NCBI GenBank assembly: GCA_036723735.1
Contig: DAIMGT010000002.1
Location: 1-64,000 of the forward strand
Source of the DNA: UBA4656 sp002405525
GTDB lineage: Bacteria; Pseudomonadota; Gammaproteobacteria; Xanthomonadales; Ahniellaceae
Length of the DNA: 64,000 nucleotides
Reading direction: 5' to 3'
The translations under genes and the position numbers were made by a program. The notes under the pieces are model-generated. The model did not search any database, was not told where the DNA came from, and was given only the letters and a program-made list of their open reading frames with translations. Within the stretch, counting starts at the first letter, position 1. Each line of letters opens with the position of its first letter. Below are positions 11,407 to 18,575 of this stretch, one piece after another.

Positions 11407-11632
11407 CAGCACCCGCTGGCGTCGCGCCCGTCTGGCGCGGTGGGGTTTTCCGGGGTCATGGTCCGCCCGGCGCCCGCGTCAAGAATGCGTTGCGTTCACC
11501 GGCCGCTGGTTACCAATCTCCGGGGCCCGGCCATGCGGTCGGGGAATCGAGGCTTCAAGACGAGCGTCCACGGGCCGCCAGGTCGGCCGGTCGGCGCAGG
11601 GGGTCCCAACCGGGAAAGCACGTCATCGCACC

Positions 11633-14600
11633 TTGCTGGCCACGGCGATCGCCGCCGCACTGTGTGGTTTCACCCCGGTCCCGGGATTCGCGCAGCAGGC
11701 CGCTGCCGGGGACGACGAGGCGGAGAAGTCGAAGGTCCAGGAACTGGAGCCGATCACGGTCACCGGCGCCCGCATCAAGCGCGCCGGCTTCGACACGCTC
11801 GAGCCGGCCATCGTGGTCAACGAGGACTACCTCAAGAACCGCGGCCTGACCAATGTGGCCGATGCGATCAACGAACTGCCCGGCTTCGGCGTGGGCGTGA
11901 CGCCGGAAGGCGGCCAGTCCGGCTTCGGCGTGGCGGTGAACTTCGTCAACCGATTCGGGCTGGGCACCAACCGCACCCTGACCCTGATCAACGGCCGCCG
12001 CGCGGTGTCGTCCAACTCGCCGACCATCTTCGGACCCGCCGGCCCCGGCTTGCAGGTCGACCTGAACGTCGTTCCCAGCCTGCTGGTCGATCGCATCGAG
12101 AACATCGCGATCGGCGGCGCGCCGACCTATGGGTCCGACGCCATCTCCGGCGTGGTCAACGTCATCCTCAAGCGCGATTTCGAAGGCCTCGATACCACCG
12201 CTACCTACGGCATCACCCAGGAAGGCGACGGCGAGCGGTACAACGTCGGCGCGCTGTACGGCCTGAACTTCAACGACGGCGCCGGCAACGTGACCTTCTC
12301 GGCGACCTACGACAAGCAGGAAGGCGCGCTGGCCACCGAGCGCGAGCGTTTCCGCCAGGGCCTCGCGTTCTCCGTCAACCCGCTCGCCAGCCAGGTCGCC
12401 AGCCAGACCGGCCGCACGCCGCAGAACGACGGTCGCGTGTTCCCGACGCCGTTCAACACCGGCAACGGCGACGGCATCCCGAACTCGGTGCTGATCCGCA
12501 ACGCACGCCTGTTCAGCCTCACCGGCGGCGGCCTGCTCTTCCCGGGCACCGGCGGCTTCTACAACGCGAACGGCACGCTGCGCGGCTTCGGCCCGAACTC
12601 GAACACGTACTTCCAGTTCGACCGCTCCGGCAACCTGGTGCCCTACAACCCGGGCACGCCGTTCGGCACGCAGAACGCGTCCGGCGGCGACGGCTTCTTC
12701 CTCAACGAGACGGTGCAGCTCACCTCCGACCTCGAGCGCAAGACGCTGTTCAGCAGCGGCCGCTACGTCTTCACCGACGCGATCGAAGGCTTCTACGAGG
12801 CCTCCTACTACAACAGCGAGGCGCTGGAACTGATCGACCAGTCGATCTACAACGTCAACCTGTTCGGCGGGCTGTCCAGCACCATCACCTTCCCGGTGTC
12901 CTACGCGCAGTTGCCCGAGCAGGCGCGCGGGATCCTCACCGGGCTGGGCCAGACCAACTTCCGCCTGTCGCGCGCCTCGCGCGACCTGGTGAACAACAAC
13001 GGCCGCGGCGAGACCGACGTCTACCGCGGCGTGGTCGGCCTGATGGGCTCGTTCGACGCCTTCGACCGCAACTTCAACTGGGAAGTGTCGGCCAACTGGG
13101 GCCGCAATGAATCGACCTTCCTCGCGACGGTCCTCAACCAGCAGAACTTCGTCAACGCGTTGCACGTGGTGCGCGACGCCAGCGGCAACCTGGTCTGCTC
13201 GCCGACCCCGGTCGCCGGCCTGATCGTGCCCAACGCCACGGGTGCGGCCAGCACGCCGGTCGCCGACCCGAACTGCGTGCCGCTGAACATCTTCGGCGAG
13301 GGTCGTCCCTCGCAGGCCGCGCGCAACTACGTCACCGGCACCACCATCACCGACTCGGTGATCCAGCAGCGCGTGTTCAACGCCAACGTCGGCGGCACCG
13401 CGTTCGAACTGCCGACCGGACCGCTGGACTTCAACGTCGGCTTCGAACACCGCGTCGAGAAGGGCCAGTTCACGCCGAACGACTTCCAGGTGCGTGGCCT
13501 CGGCCGCGCGGTGCCGATCCTCGGCAACTCCGGCGAGTTCGACACCGACGAGTGGTTCGCCGAGACCGTGATCCCGCTGGTCAACTCGGCGTGGGAGATC
13601 CCGGGCCTGAACCGCTTCGACCTGACCGGCAAGTTCCGCAACGTCGACAACACGGTCAACGGCGCGTTCGACACCTACACCTACGGCTTCCAGTACCGCC
13701 CGGTGGAGGACGTCGAGATCCGCGGCAATCGCACGACCTCCCTGCGCGCACCGGCGATCGTCGAGCTGTTCACCCCGGTGTCGAACATCTTCACCTTCGT
13801 GCCCGATCCGTGCGACACGCGCAACGTCAACGGCGGCACGCGGCCGACGGTGCGCCAGGCCAACTGCGCGGCCTTCTACCGCCAGTTCAACCTCAACCCG
13901 AACAACTTCACCTCGATCGCGGTGGGTGCGACCATCCCCGGCACGTCGTCGGGTGATCCGAACCTGCAGAACGAGGAAGCGGACTCGGAGACCATCGGCA
14001 TCGTCCTGCAGCCCTCGTTCATCCCGGGCTTCCGGATGGCGATCGACTACTACAAGATCGAGATCGACAACGTCATCGCCAACCTCGGCGCGGGCGACAT
14101 CGCGACCGGCTGCTTCGATAACACGACGTTCGACGCCACCGACGTGACCCGCGCCAACTCGTTCTGCGAGCGCATCGTGCGTTCCGCGGATGGCCAGATC
14201 ACGACCATCCGCACCGGCTTCGTGAACGGCGGCTTCCTCGATTTCACGGGCCAGTCGCTGGACCTGCAGTACACGCGCGACCTGTCGGAGTTCGATTGGG
14301 GCCTGAAGGGTCGCCTCGACCTGTCGGCCAATCTGTTCCGCCTGCGCCAGTTGGAGAACTCCAACAACAACGTGGTGACCACCTTCTCGGTCAACACCCA
14401 GGGCAATGCGAAGCGCCAGTACCAGTACGGCGCGCAGTACACCCTGGACAAGTTCTCGATCGGCGCGCAGGCCAACTACCAGTCGGGCGTGGAGCTGGTG
14501 CTGGATCAGTTCCGCACCGGCGACTCGCAGGACCTGACTCGCCTCGAGAGCCAGTGGACGTACAACGCCAACTTCACCTATGCGATCACCGACGACATCC

Positions 14601-14722
14601 TGGTCAACCTTGCGGTCACCAACCTGACCGACGAGGAGCCGCCGTTCCCGGTCGGGGGTCTCGGCACGTACGACACGCTCGGTCGCCGCTACTCCGTGAC
14701 CTTGGACTGGAAGTTCTGGTAA
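11633..14722 (+). CDS. TonB-dependent outer-membrane receptor
   Basis: The protein is about 1030 residues from the TTG start used here. After a signal-peptide core (LATAIAAALCGFTPVPGFA) come a plug domain with a TonB-box-like start (ELEPITVTGARIKR) and a plug region (NVADAINELPGFG, TLTLINGRRAV, APTYGSDAISGVVNVIL). A beta-barrel then ends in an aromatic residue (VTLDWKFW). The family imports iron chelates, cobalamin, peptides or glycans; this large N-rich type resembles xanthomonad substrate receptors of unknown ligand. No ATG or GTG exists in frame between the previous gene and the signal peptide except ATG 11348, inside the monooxygenase gene. TTG 11633 leaves no positive residues before the hydrophobic core, so the start is unresolved. 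Confidence 0.85.
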   Translation: MLATAIAAALCGFTPVPGFAQQAAAGDDEAEKSKVQELEPITVTGARIKRAGFDTLEPAIVVNEDYLKNRGLTNVADAINELPGFGVGVTPEGGQSGFGVAVNFVNRFGLGTNRTLTLINGRRAVSSNSPTIFGPAGPGLQVDLNVVPSLLVDRIENIAIGGAPTYGSDAISGVVNVILKRDFEGLDTTATYGITQEGDGERYNVGALYGLNFNDGAGNVTFSATYDKQEGALATERERFRQGLAFSVNPLASQVASQTGRTPQNDGRVFPTPFNTGNGDGIPNSVLIRNARLFSLTGGGLLFPGTGGFYNANGTLRGFGPNSNTYFQFDRSGNLVPYNPGTPFGTQNASGGDGFFLNETVQLTSDLERKTLFSSGRYVFTDAIEGFYEASYYNSEALELIDQSIYNVNLFGGLSSTITFPVSYAQLPEQARGILTGLGQTNFRLSRASRDLVNNNGRGETDVYRGVVGLMGSFDAFDRNFNWEVSANWGRNESTFLATVLNQQNFVNALHVVRDASGNLVCSPTPVAGLIVPNATGAASTPVADPNCVPLNIFGEGRPSQAARNYVTGTTITDSVIQQRVFNANVGGTAFELPTGPLDFNVGFEHRVEKGQFTPNDFQVRGLGRAVPILGNSGEFDTDEWFAETVIPLVNSAWEIPGLNRFDLTGKFRNVDNTVNGAFDTYTYGFQYRPVEDVEIRGNRTTSLRAPAIVELFTPVSNIFTFVPDPCDTRNVNGGTRPTVRQANCAAFYRQFNLNPNNFTSIAVGATIPGTSSGDPNLQNEEADSETIGIVLQPSFIPGFRMAIDYYKIEIDNVIANLGAGDIATGCFDNTTFDATDVTRANSFCERIVRSADGQITTIRTGFVNGGFLDFTGQSLDLQYTRDLSEFDWGLKGRLDLSANLFRLRQLENSNNNVVTTFSVNTQGNAKRQYQYGAQYTLDKFSIGAQANYQSGVELVLDQFRTGDSQDLTRLESQWTYNANFTYAITDDILVNLAVTNLTDEEPPFPVGGLGTYDTLGRRYSVTLDWKFW

Positions 14723-14746
14723 GCCGCGAGCCCGGGTGAGACCATG

Positions 14747-14777
14747 AGGCCGCGCCCCGCTGGGGCGCGGCCTTTTT
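14747..14777 (+). terminator. Intrinsic terminator after TonB receptor gene
   Basis: A perfect 12-bp GC-rich stem (14747-14758 with 14762-14773) with a 3-base loop is followed directly by a run of T residues. It sits 25 bases past the receptor stop and before the glutathione peroxidase promoter. Confidence 0.9.
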
Positions 14778-14788
14778 CTTGGCGCGAC

Positions 14789-14794
14789 TACAAT
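14789..14794 (+). promoter_or_regulatory. Candidate -10 element (TACAAT) for glutathione peroxidase gene
   Basis: TACAAT lies 27 bases before the ATG at 14821, just past the upstream terminator. A clear -35 hexamer is not seen because the terminator stem occupies that position. Confidence 0.45.
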
Positions 14795-14820
14795 GGGCGC
14801 CCGCCTTTCGAGGAGCCGAC

Positions 14821-15300
14821 ATGGCCAGCGTGCACGACTTCACCGCCACCGACATCGACGGCAAGGACCGCAAGCTGTCCGAGTTCAAGGGCAAGGCACT
14901 GCTGGTGGTCAACGTCGCCAGCAAGTGCGGCTTCACCCCGCAGTACAAGGGCCTGGAGGAGATGTACCGCCGGCACAAGGACCAGGGACTGGTGGTGCTG
15001 GGCTTCCCCTGCGACCAGTTCGGCCACCAGGAGCCGGGTGACGCCGACGAGATCAAGAACTTCTGCTCGCTGACCTACGACGTCACCTTCCCGATGTTCG
15101 ACAAGGTGGAGGTCAACGGCAGCGGCGCGCACCCGCTGTACCAGTACCTGAAGAAGGAAGCCAAGGGCCTGCTCGGCAGCGAGGCGATCAAGTGGAACTT
15201 CACCAAGTTCCTGGTCGACAAGGACGGCAAGGTGGTCGCCCGCTACGCGCCGACCGACACGCCGGCGAGCATCGAGAAGGACCTCGGCAAGGTGCTCTGA
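14821..15300 (+). CDS. Glutathione peroxidase (thioredoxin-dependent type likely)
   Basis: This 159-residue enzyme has the peroxidatic Cys36 in NVASKCGFTPQY, the catalytic Gln in FPCDQFGHQEPG and the Trp-Asn pair in WNFTKFLVDKDG, forming the usual Cys-Gln-Trp-Asn set. It uses Cys, not selenocysteine. It reduces hydrogen peroxide and organic hydroperoxides in the cytoplasm; bacterial Cys forms commonly take electrons from thioredoxin, and a second Cys (NFCSLTYD) that could serve as resolving residue is present. The ATG at 14821 follows GAGGAG at a suitable distance. The gene is preceded by a terminator and a TACAAT box, so it is probably transcribed on its own or with the TfoX-like gene 7 bp after its stop. 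Confidence 0.93.
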   Translation: MASVHDFTATDIDGKDRKLSEFKGKALLVVNVASKCGFTPQYKGLEEMYRRHKDQGLVVLGFPCDQFGHQEPGDADEIKNFCSLTYDVTFPMFDKVEVNGSGAHPLYQYLKKEAKGLLGSEAIKWNFTKFLVDKDGKVVARYAPTDTPASIEKDLGKVL

Positions 15301-15307
15301 GCGCGTC

Positions 15308-15772
15308 GTGGACGACGACTACGTCGTTTTCCTGTGCGAGTTGATGAGCGGCGTCGGCCGGATCACGGCGCGGCGGATGTTCGGCGGCCACGGGCTCTAC
15401 CATGAGGGCCGGATGGTCGCGCTGGTCGCCGAGGGACGGCTGTACCTCAAGACCGATGCCTCGACGCGCGCGGCTTTCGAGGCGGCGGGCAGCAACCCCT
15501 TCGTCTACGCCGGCAAGGGCAAGCCGGTCACCATGAGTTACTGGCTCGCGCCCGACGAGGCGCTCGACGATCCGGCCCTGATGCGGCCGTGGGCGCAGCG
15601 CGCGGTCGAGGCCGCGGCGCGCGCCGCGCAAGCGCCCGCCCCGTCGCCGGTAGGAGCACGCGTGCGCGCGACCGCGGAAACCGGTCCTTGCCGCGGGGTG
15701 GTTTGCCGCGGCCGCCCGCAAGCGGGCTCCTGCAGGAGCGGAGCCCGCCGTCGATGCGCGCTCAGACCTTGA
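15308..15772 (+). CDS. TfoX/Sxy N-terminal domain protein, tail running into a repeat
   Basis: The first 105 residues form a TfoX N-terminal domain: GRITARRMFGGHGLYHEGRMVALVAEG followed by LYLKTD and the KGKPVTMSYWLAP stretch. Proteins with only this domain are small and of uncertain role; the full-length Sxy/TfoX protein activates competence genes with CRP, but the C-terminal domain needed for that is missing here. The start is GTG 15308, seven bases after the glutathione peroxidase stop, so the two are likely co-transcribed. From about residue 113 the sequence is encoded by a GC-rich palindromic repeat (15651-15746) and is compositionally unlike a folded domain, suggesting a stop codon was lost and the frame now reads through the repeat. 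Confidence 0.75.
   Translation: MDDDYVVFLCELMSGVGRITARRMFGGHGLYHEGRMVALVAEGRLYLKTDASTRAAFEAAGSNPFVYAGKGKPVTMSYWLAPDEALDDPALMRPWAQRAVEAAARAAQAPAPSPVGARVRATAETGPCRGVVCRGRPQAGSCRSGARRRCALRP
15651..15746. repeat. REP-like palindromic element (GTAGGAGC type)
   Basis: The segment opens with TAGGAGC followed by alternating CG-rich sequence. It then holds the hairpin CCCGC-AA-GCGGG (15715-15726) and the perfect 14-bp palindrome GCTCCTGCAGGAGC (15726-15739). Elements starting GTAGGAGC and ending near GCTCCTGC are familiar intergenic repeats in Xanthomonadaceae. It lies between convergent genes and overlaps the 3' end of the TfoX-like gene. Confidence 0.6.
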
Positions 15773-16766
15773 CCACCTGCTTGCCGAAGTTCTGCCCGGT
15801 GTACAGGCGACGCAGGGCCTCGGCGAAGTGGTCGAGGCCGGCGACCTCGTCGATGCGGCTGGTGAGCTTGCCGGCGGCGGCCCACGGGCCGAACTCGGCG
15901 ATCGCCTCGCCGGCACGGTCGAGGTAGTCGATCACCACGAAGCCTTCCATGCGGGCGCGGGACGAAATCAGCGACAGGTAGTTCGCCGGGCCCACCGGCA
16001 CGCCGGTGGCGTTGTACTGCGAGATGCCGCCGCAGAGCACGATGCGCGCGCGAAGCTTCAGGCGCCGCAGCACCGCGTCGAGGATCTCGCCGCCGACGTT
16101 GTCGAAGTACACGTCGACGCCGTCCGGGCAGGTCTCGGCGAGCCGCTTGGAGACCTTCTCGTTCTTGTAGTCGATCACCTCGTGCGCGCCGAGTTCGTCC
16201 TTCACCCAGGCACACTTGTCGGGGCCGCCGGCGATCGCGACCACGCGGCAGCCGTAGTTGCGCGCCATCTGCACCACGGTCGAACCCACCGCACCCGCGG
16301 CGGCCGACACCACGACCGTTTCGCCGGACTTGACCTGGCCGATCTCCTTCAGGCCGAAGTAGGCGGTGAGCCCGGTGGCGCCGAACACCGACAGGGCCCA
16401 GGCAGGGTGGGGCAGTGACTTCGCGTCGAATGCGCGGAAGCCCTTGCCATCGCACACGAGTTGCTCGCGCGCGCCGGTCATGCCGCTGACCCAGGTGCCG
16501 ACCGGAAAGCGCGGGTGCTGCGACTCGACGACCTCGCCGATGCCGGCCGAGCGCATCACCTCGCCCAGCCCGACCGGCGGCCAGTAGGACTTCTGCTCGC
16601 TCATCCAGACCCGCATCGCGGGATCGATCGACAGCCAGCGCACCGCGATGCGGACCTGACCATCCGCCAGTGGCGCGGCAGGTTCGGCGCGCAGTTCGAA
16701 GTCGCTGTCCTTCGGCAGGCCCTCGGGACGGGCGACGAGGTGCAGGCTGCGGCGGATGTCGGTCAT
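15762..16766 (-). CDS. NADP-dependent medium-chain oxidoreductase (CurA/prostaglandin-reductase-like)
   Basis: This 334-residue enzyme belongs to the zinc-independent medium-chain dehydrogenase/reductase group. The opening RRSLHLVARPEGLPKDSDFEL and the cofactor site VVVSAAAGAVGSTVVQMARNYG followed by VVAIAGG are typical of the family that includes CurA and leukotriene B4 12-hydroxydehydrogenase. These reduce the double bond of alpha,beta-unsaturated ketones using NADPH. No zinc-ligand cysteine cluster is seen. The gene lies alone on the minus strand between the repeat and alkaline phosphatase; the phosphatase gene is upstream by 19 bp, so the two might be co-transcribed. The physiological substrate is not evident. 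Confidence 0.88.
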   Translation of the reverse strand: MTDIRRSLHLVARPEGLPKDSDFELRAEPAAPLADGQVRIAVRWLSIDPAMRVWMSEQKSYWPPVGLGEVMRSAGIGEVVESQHPRFPVGTWVSGMTGAREQLVCDGKGFRAFDAKSLPHPAWALSVFGATGLTAYFGLKEIGQVKSGETVVVSAAAGAVGSTVVQMARNYGCRVVAIAGGPDKCAWVKDELGAHEVIDYKNEKVSKRLAETCPDGVDVYFDNVGGEILDAVLRRLKLRARIVLCGGISQYNATGVPVGPANYLSLISSRARMEGFVVIDYLDRAGEAIAEFGPWAAAGKLTSRIDEVAGLDHFAEALRRLYTGQNFGKQVVKV

Positions 16767-16785
16767 GGTCGGTGCTCCGATGCGG

Positions 16786-18447
16786 TCAGGAACCGCCGAG
16801 GTTAGCCGGTCTCGGCACTTCGACGGGAATGCCCTGCGTATCGCAAAGGCGGGCGGCGCACAGATGTCGCCGCAGGCGCGGCGCGGCCTGCACCATCAGG
16901 TGGAACAGGACGTGCTGCTCGATGCTGCCGCGAAAGGCCGTGGCCCCGGGCCCGGTGGCGTACACCGGAACGTCCTCGCCGCCATGCGTCTCGTCCTTCA
17001 GCGGCACGGTCGCCTCCTGCAGGAAATCGGGATCGGTGGGGTCGACCGCGCGCAGGTCGGGCCGGCCGGCGCGGATCGCCGCCATCGCGCTGAAGTCGTG
17101 GCGATGGCGCTTCGCGCCCTCCGGCTGGCGGTCCGAGGCGCCGGTGTAGCCCGGGCCGTTGGCGTAGGACAGCGTGGTGTAGGGCAGGCCGAGCGCATCG
17201 AGTGCATGGGTGCCGTCCGCGGACTCCTTGCCGCTGGTGCCGCGCACGAGGCCGAGGATCGGATTGCCGCGCGCCGCATAGCCGGCGAACGCCAGCACGT
17301 GGGAATGGTCGGCGGTGACGACCACCAGGGTGTCGTCGAGGTCGACCACCGCCAGCGCCGCACGCACCGCGTCGGAAAGCGCGATGGTGTCGGTCAGCGC
17401 GCGGTAGGCGTTGCCGAAGTGGTGGGCATGGTCGATGCGTCCGCCCTCGACCACCAGCACGAAGCCCTCCGGATCGCGCGACAGGCGCGCGATCGCGGTG
17501 CGCGTGAGGTCGGCGAGGCTGGGCTCCTGCGGCGCCATGCGCGGCCGGTCGTGCTCGAACTGCAGGTGGTCGCCCGCGAACAGGCCCAGCCAGGGCGCCC
17601 GGTCCGCGGGATCCAGGCCGGCCAGCGACGCGGCGTCCTCGACATAGCGCCCGCCGGCGCGCGCGCGCCATGCCGCGACCAGGTCGCGCCCGTCGGCCCG
17701 GGTTCCGCCGGCCTCGCGCGGCAGGAAGCGATCGCGGCCACCGCCGAAGGCGACGTCAAGGCCACGACCGAGGCGCGGCTCGACCAGTTGCCGGGCGATG
17801 TCGATGCAGCCGGCCGCGGCGGCCGCCGGTGCCAGCGCGACGTCGTCTTCCCAATTGCGATCGGCCGAGCGCGCGTAGGTCGCCGCCGGCGTGGCGTGGG
17901 TGATCCTCGTCGTGGTGACGACGCCGGTGGCCAGTCCGGCGAGCCCCGCCAGTTCCAGCAGGGTGATCAACTCGTCGCCGCGTGAGCCCGCACAGTCCGT
18001 GCGGCGCACCGACGGGCCGATGCCCAGCAGGCCCATGCGCGTCTTCACTCCGCTCGCCATCGCGGTCATGGTGCCGGCCGAATCAGGGGTCTGGTAGTCG
18101 GTGTTGTAGGTGCGGGCGAGCGCGGTATGCGGGAACTCCTCGAACGCCAGCCGATGCTCCTCGCCTCGCGCACCCAGGCGCTGGCCCTGGAGGATGCGCG
18201 CCGCGGCGACCGTGGTCAGGCCCATGCCGTCGCCGACGAACAGCACCAGATTGCGGGCGCGGCTCTCGGCGGCCCCGCGGCGGGCGGCTTCCGCGGCGCC
18301 GTGGCGGAACCAGGCGTCGCTGTCGTCGTCCAGCGGCGGCGTCGCGGGCTGCTCCACCGCGATGGCGGGGCGCTGTGCGAGAGTTCCGGCGGTACAGGCG
18401 GCCAGCAGGGGCGGCAGGATGAATGCGAGGAGCGGGCGGATGGACAC
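16786..18447 (-). CDS. phoA: Alkaline phosphatase, lipoprotein-type signal
   Basis: This 553-residue protein has a signal peptide ending in a lipobox (LLAACTAG), so it is likely a lipoprotein facing the periplasm or cell surface. It carries the PhoA-family sites: NLVLFVGDGMG with the first metal-binding Asp, PDSAGTMTA with the nucleophilic Ser, VEGGRIDHAHH with metal-binding Asp and His, VVTADHSH with Asp-His, and a late His in ETHGGEDVPV. It hydrolyses phosphate monoesters, normally under phosphate starvation. A Pho box was not identified in the 128-bp divergent gap to the FG-GAP gene. Length is above the E. coli enzyme and similar to long bacterial PhoA homologues. Confidence 0.92.
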   Translation of the reverse strand: MSIRPLLAFILPPLLAACTAGTLAQRPAIAVEQPATPPLDDDSDAWFRHGAAEAARRGAAESRARNLVLFVGDGMGLTTVAAARILQGQRLGARGEEHRLAFEEFPHTALARTYNTDYQTPDSAGTMTAMASGVKTRMGLLGIGPSVRRTDCAGSRGDELITLLELAGLAGLATGVVTTTRITHATPAATYARSADRNWEDDVALAPAAAAAGCIDIARQLVEPRLGRGLDVAFGGGRDRFLPREAGGTRADGRDLVAAWRARAGGRYVEDAASLAGLDPADRAPWLGLFAGDHLQFEHDRPRMAPQEPSLADLTRTAIARLSRDPEGFVLVVEGGRIDHAHHFGNAYRALTDTIALSDAVRAALAVVDLDDTLVVVTADHSHVLAFAGYAARGNPILGLVRGTSGKESADGTHALDALGLPYTTLSYANGPGYTGASDRQPEGAKRHRHDFSAMAAIRAGRPDLRAVDPTDPDFLQEATVPLKDETHGGEDVPVYATGPGATAFRGSIEQHVLFHLMVQAAPRLRRHLCAARLCDTQGIPVEVPRPANLGGS

Positions 18448-18575
18448 GGGGCGGAGACTCCGGGGTGCACCCTGATTCTGCAGCAGCCACGCGGGGCCCG
18501 CCCGGGCATGGCGTATGGCGGCAGGCCGGCGCGTCGTCGCGATTCACGCACGCTGGCTGTGCGATCCTCCTCACT

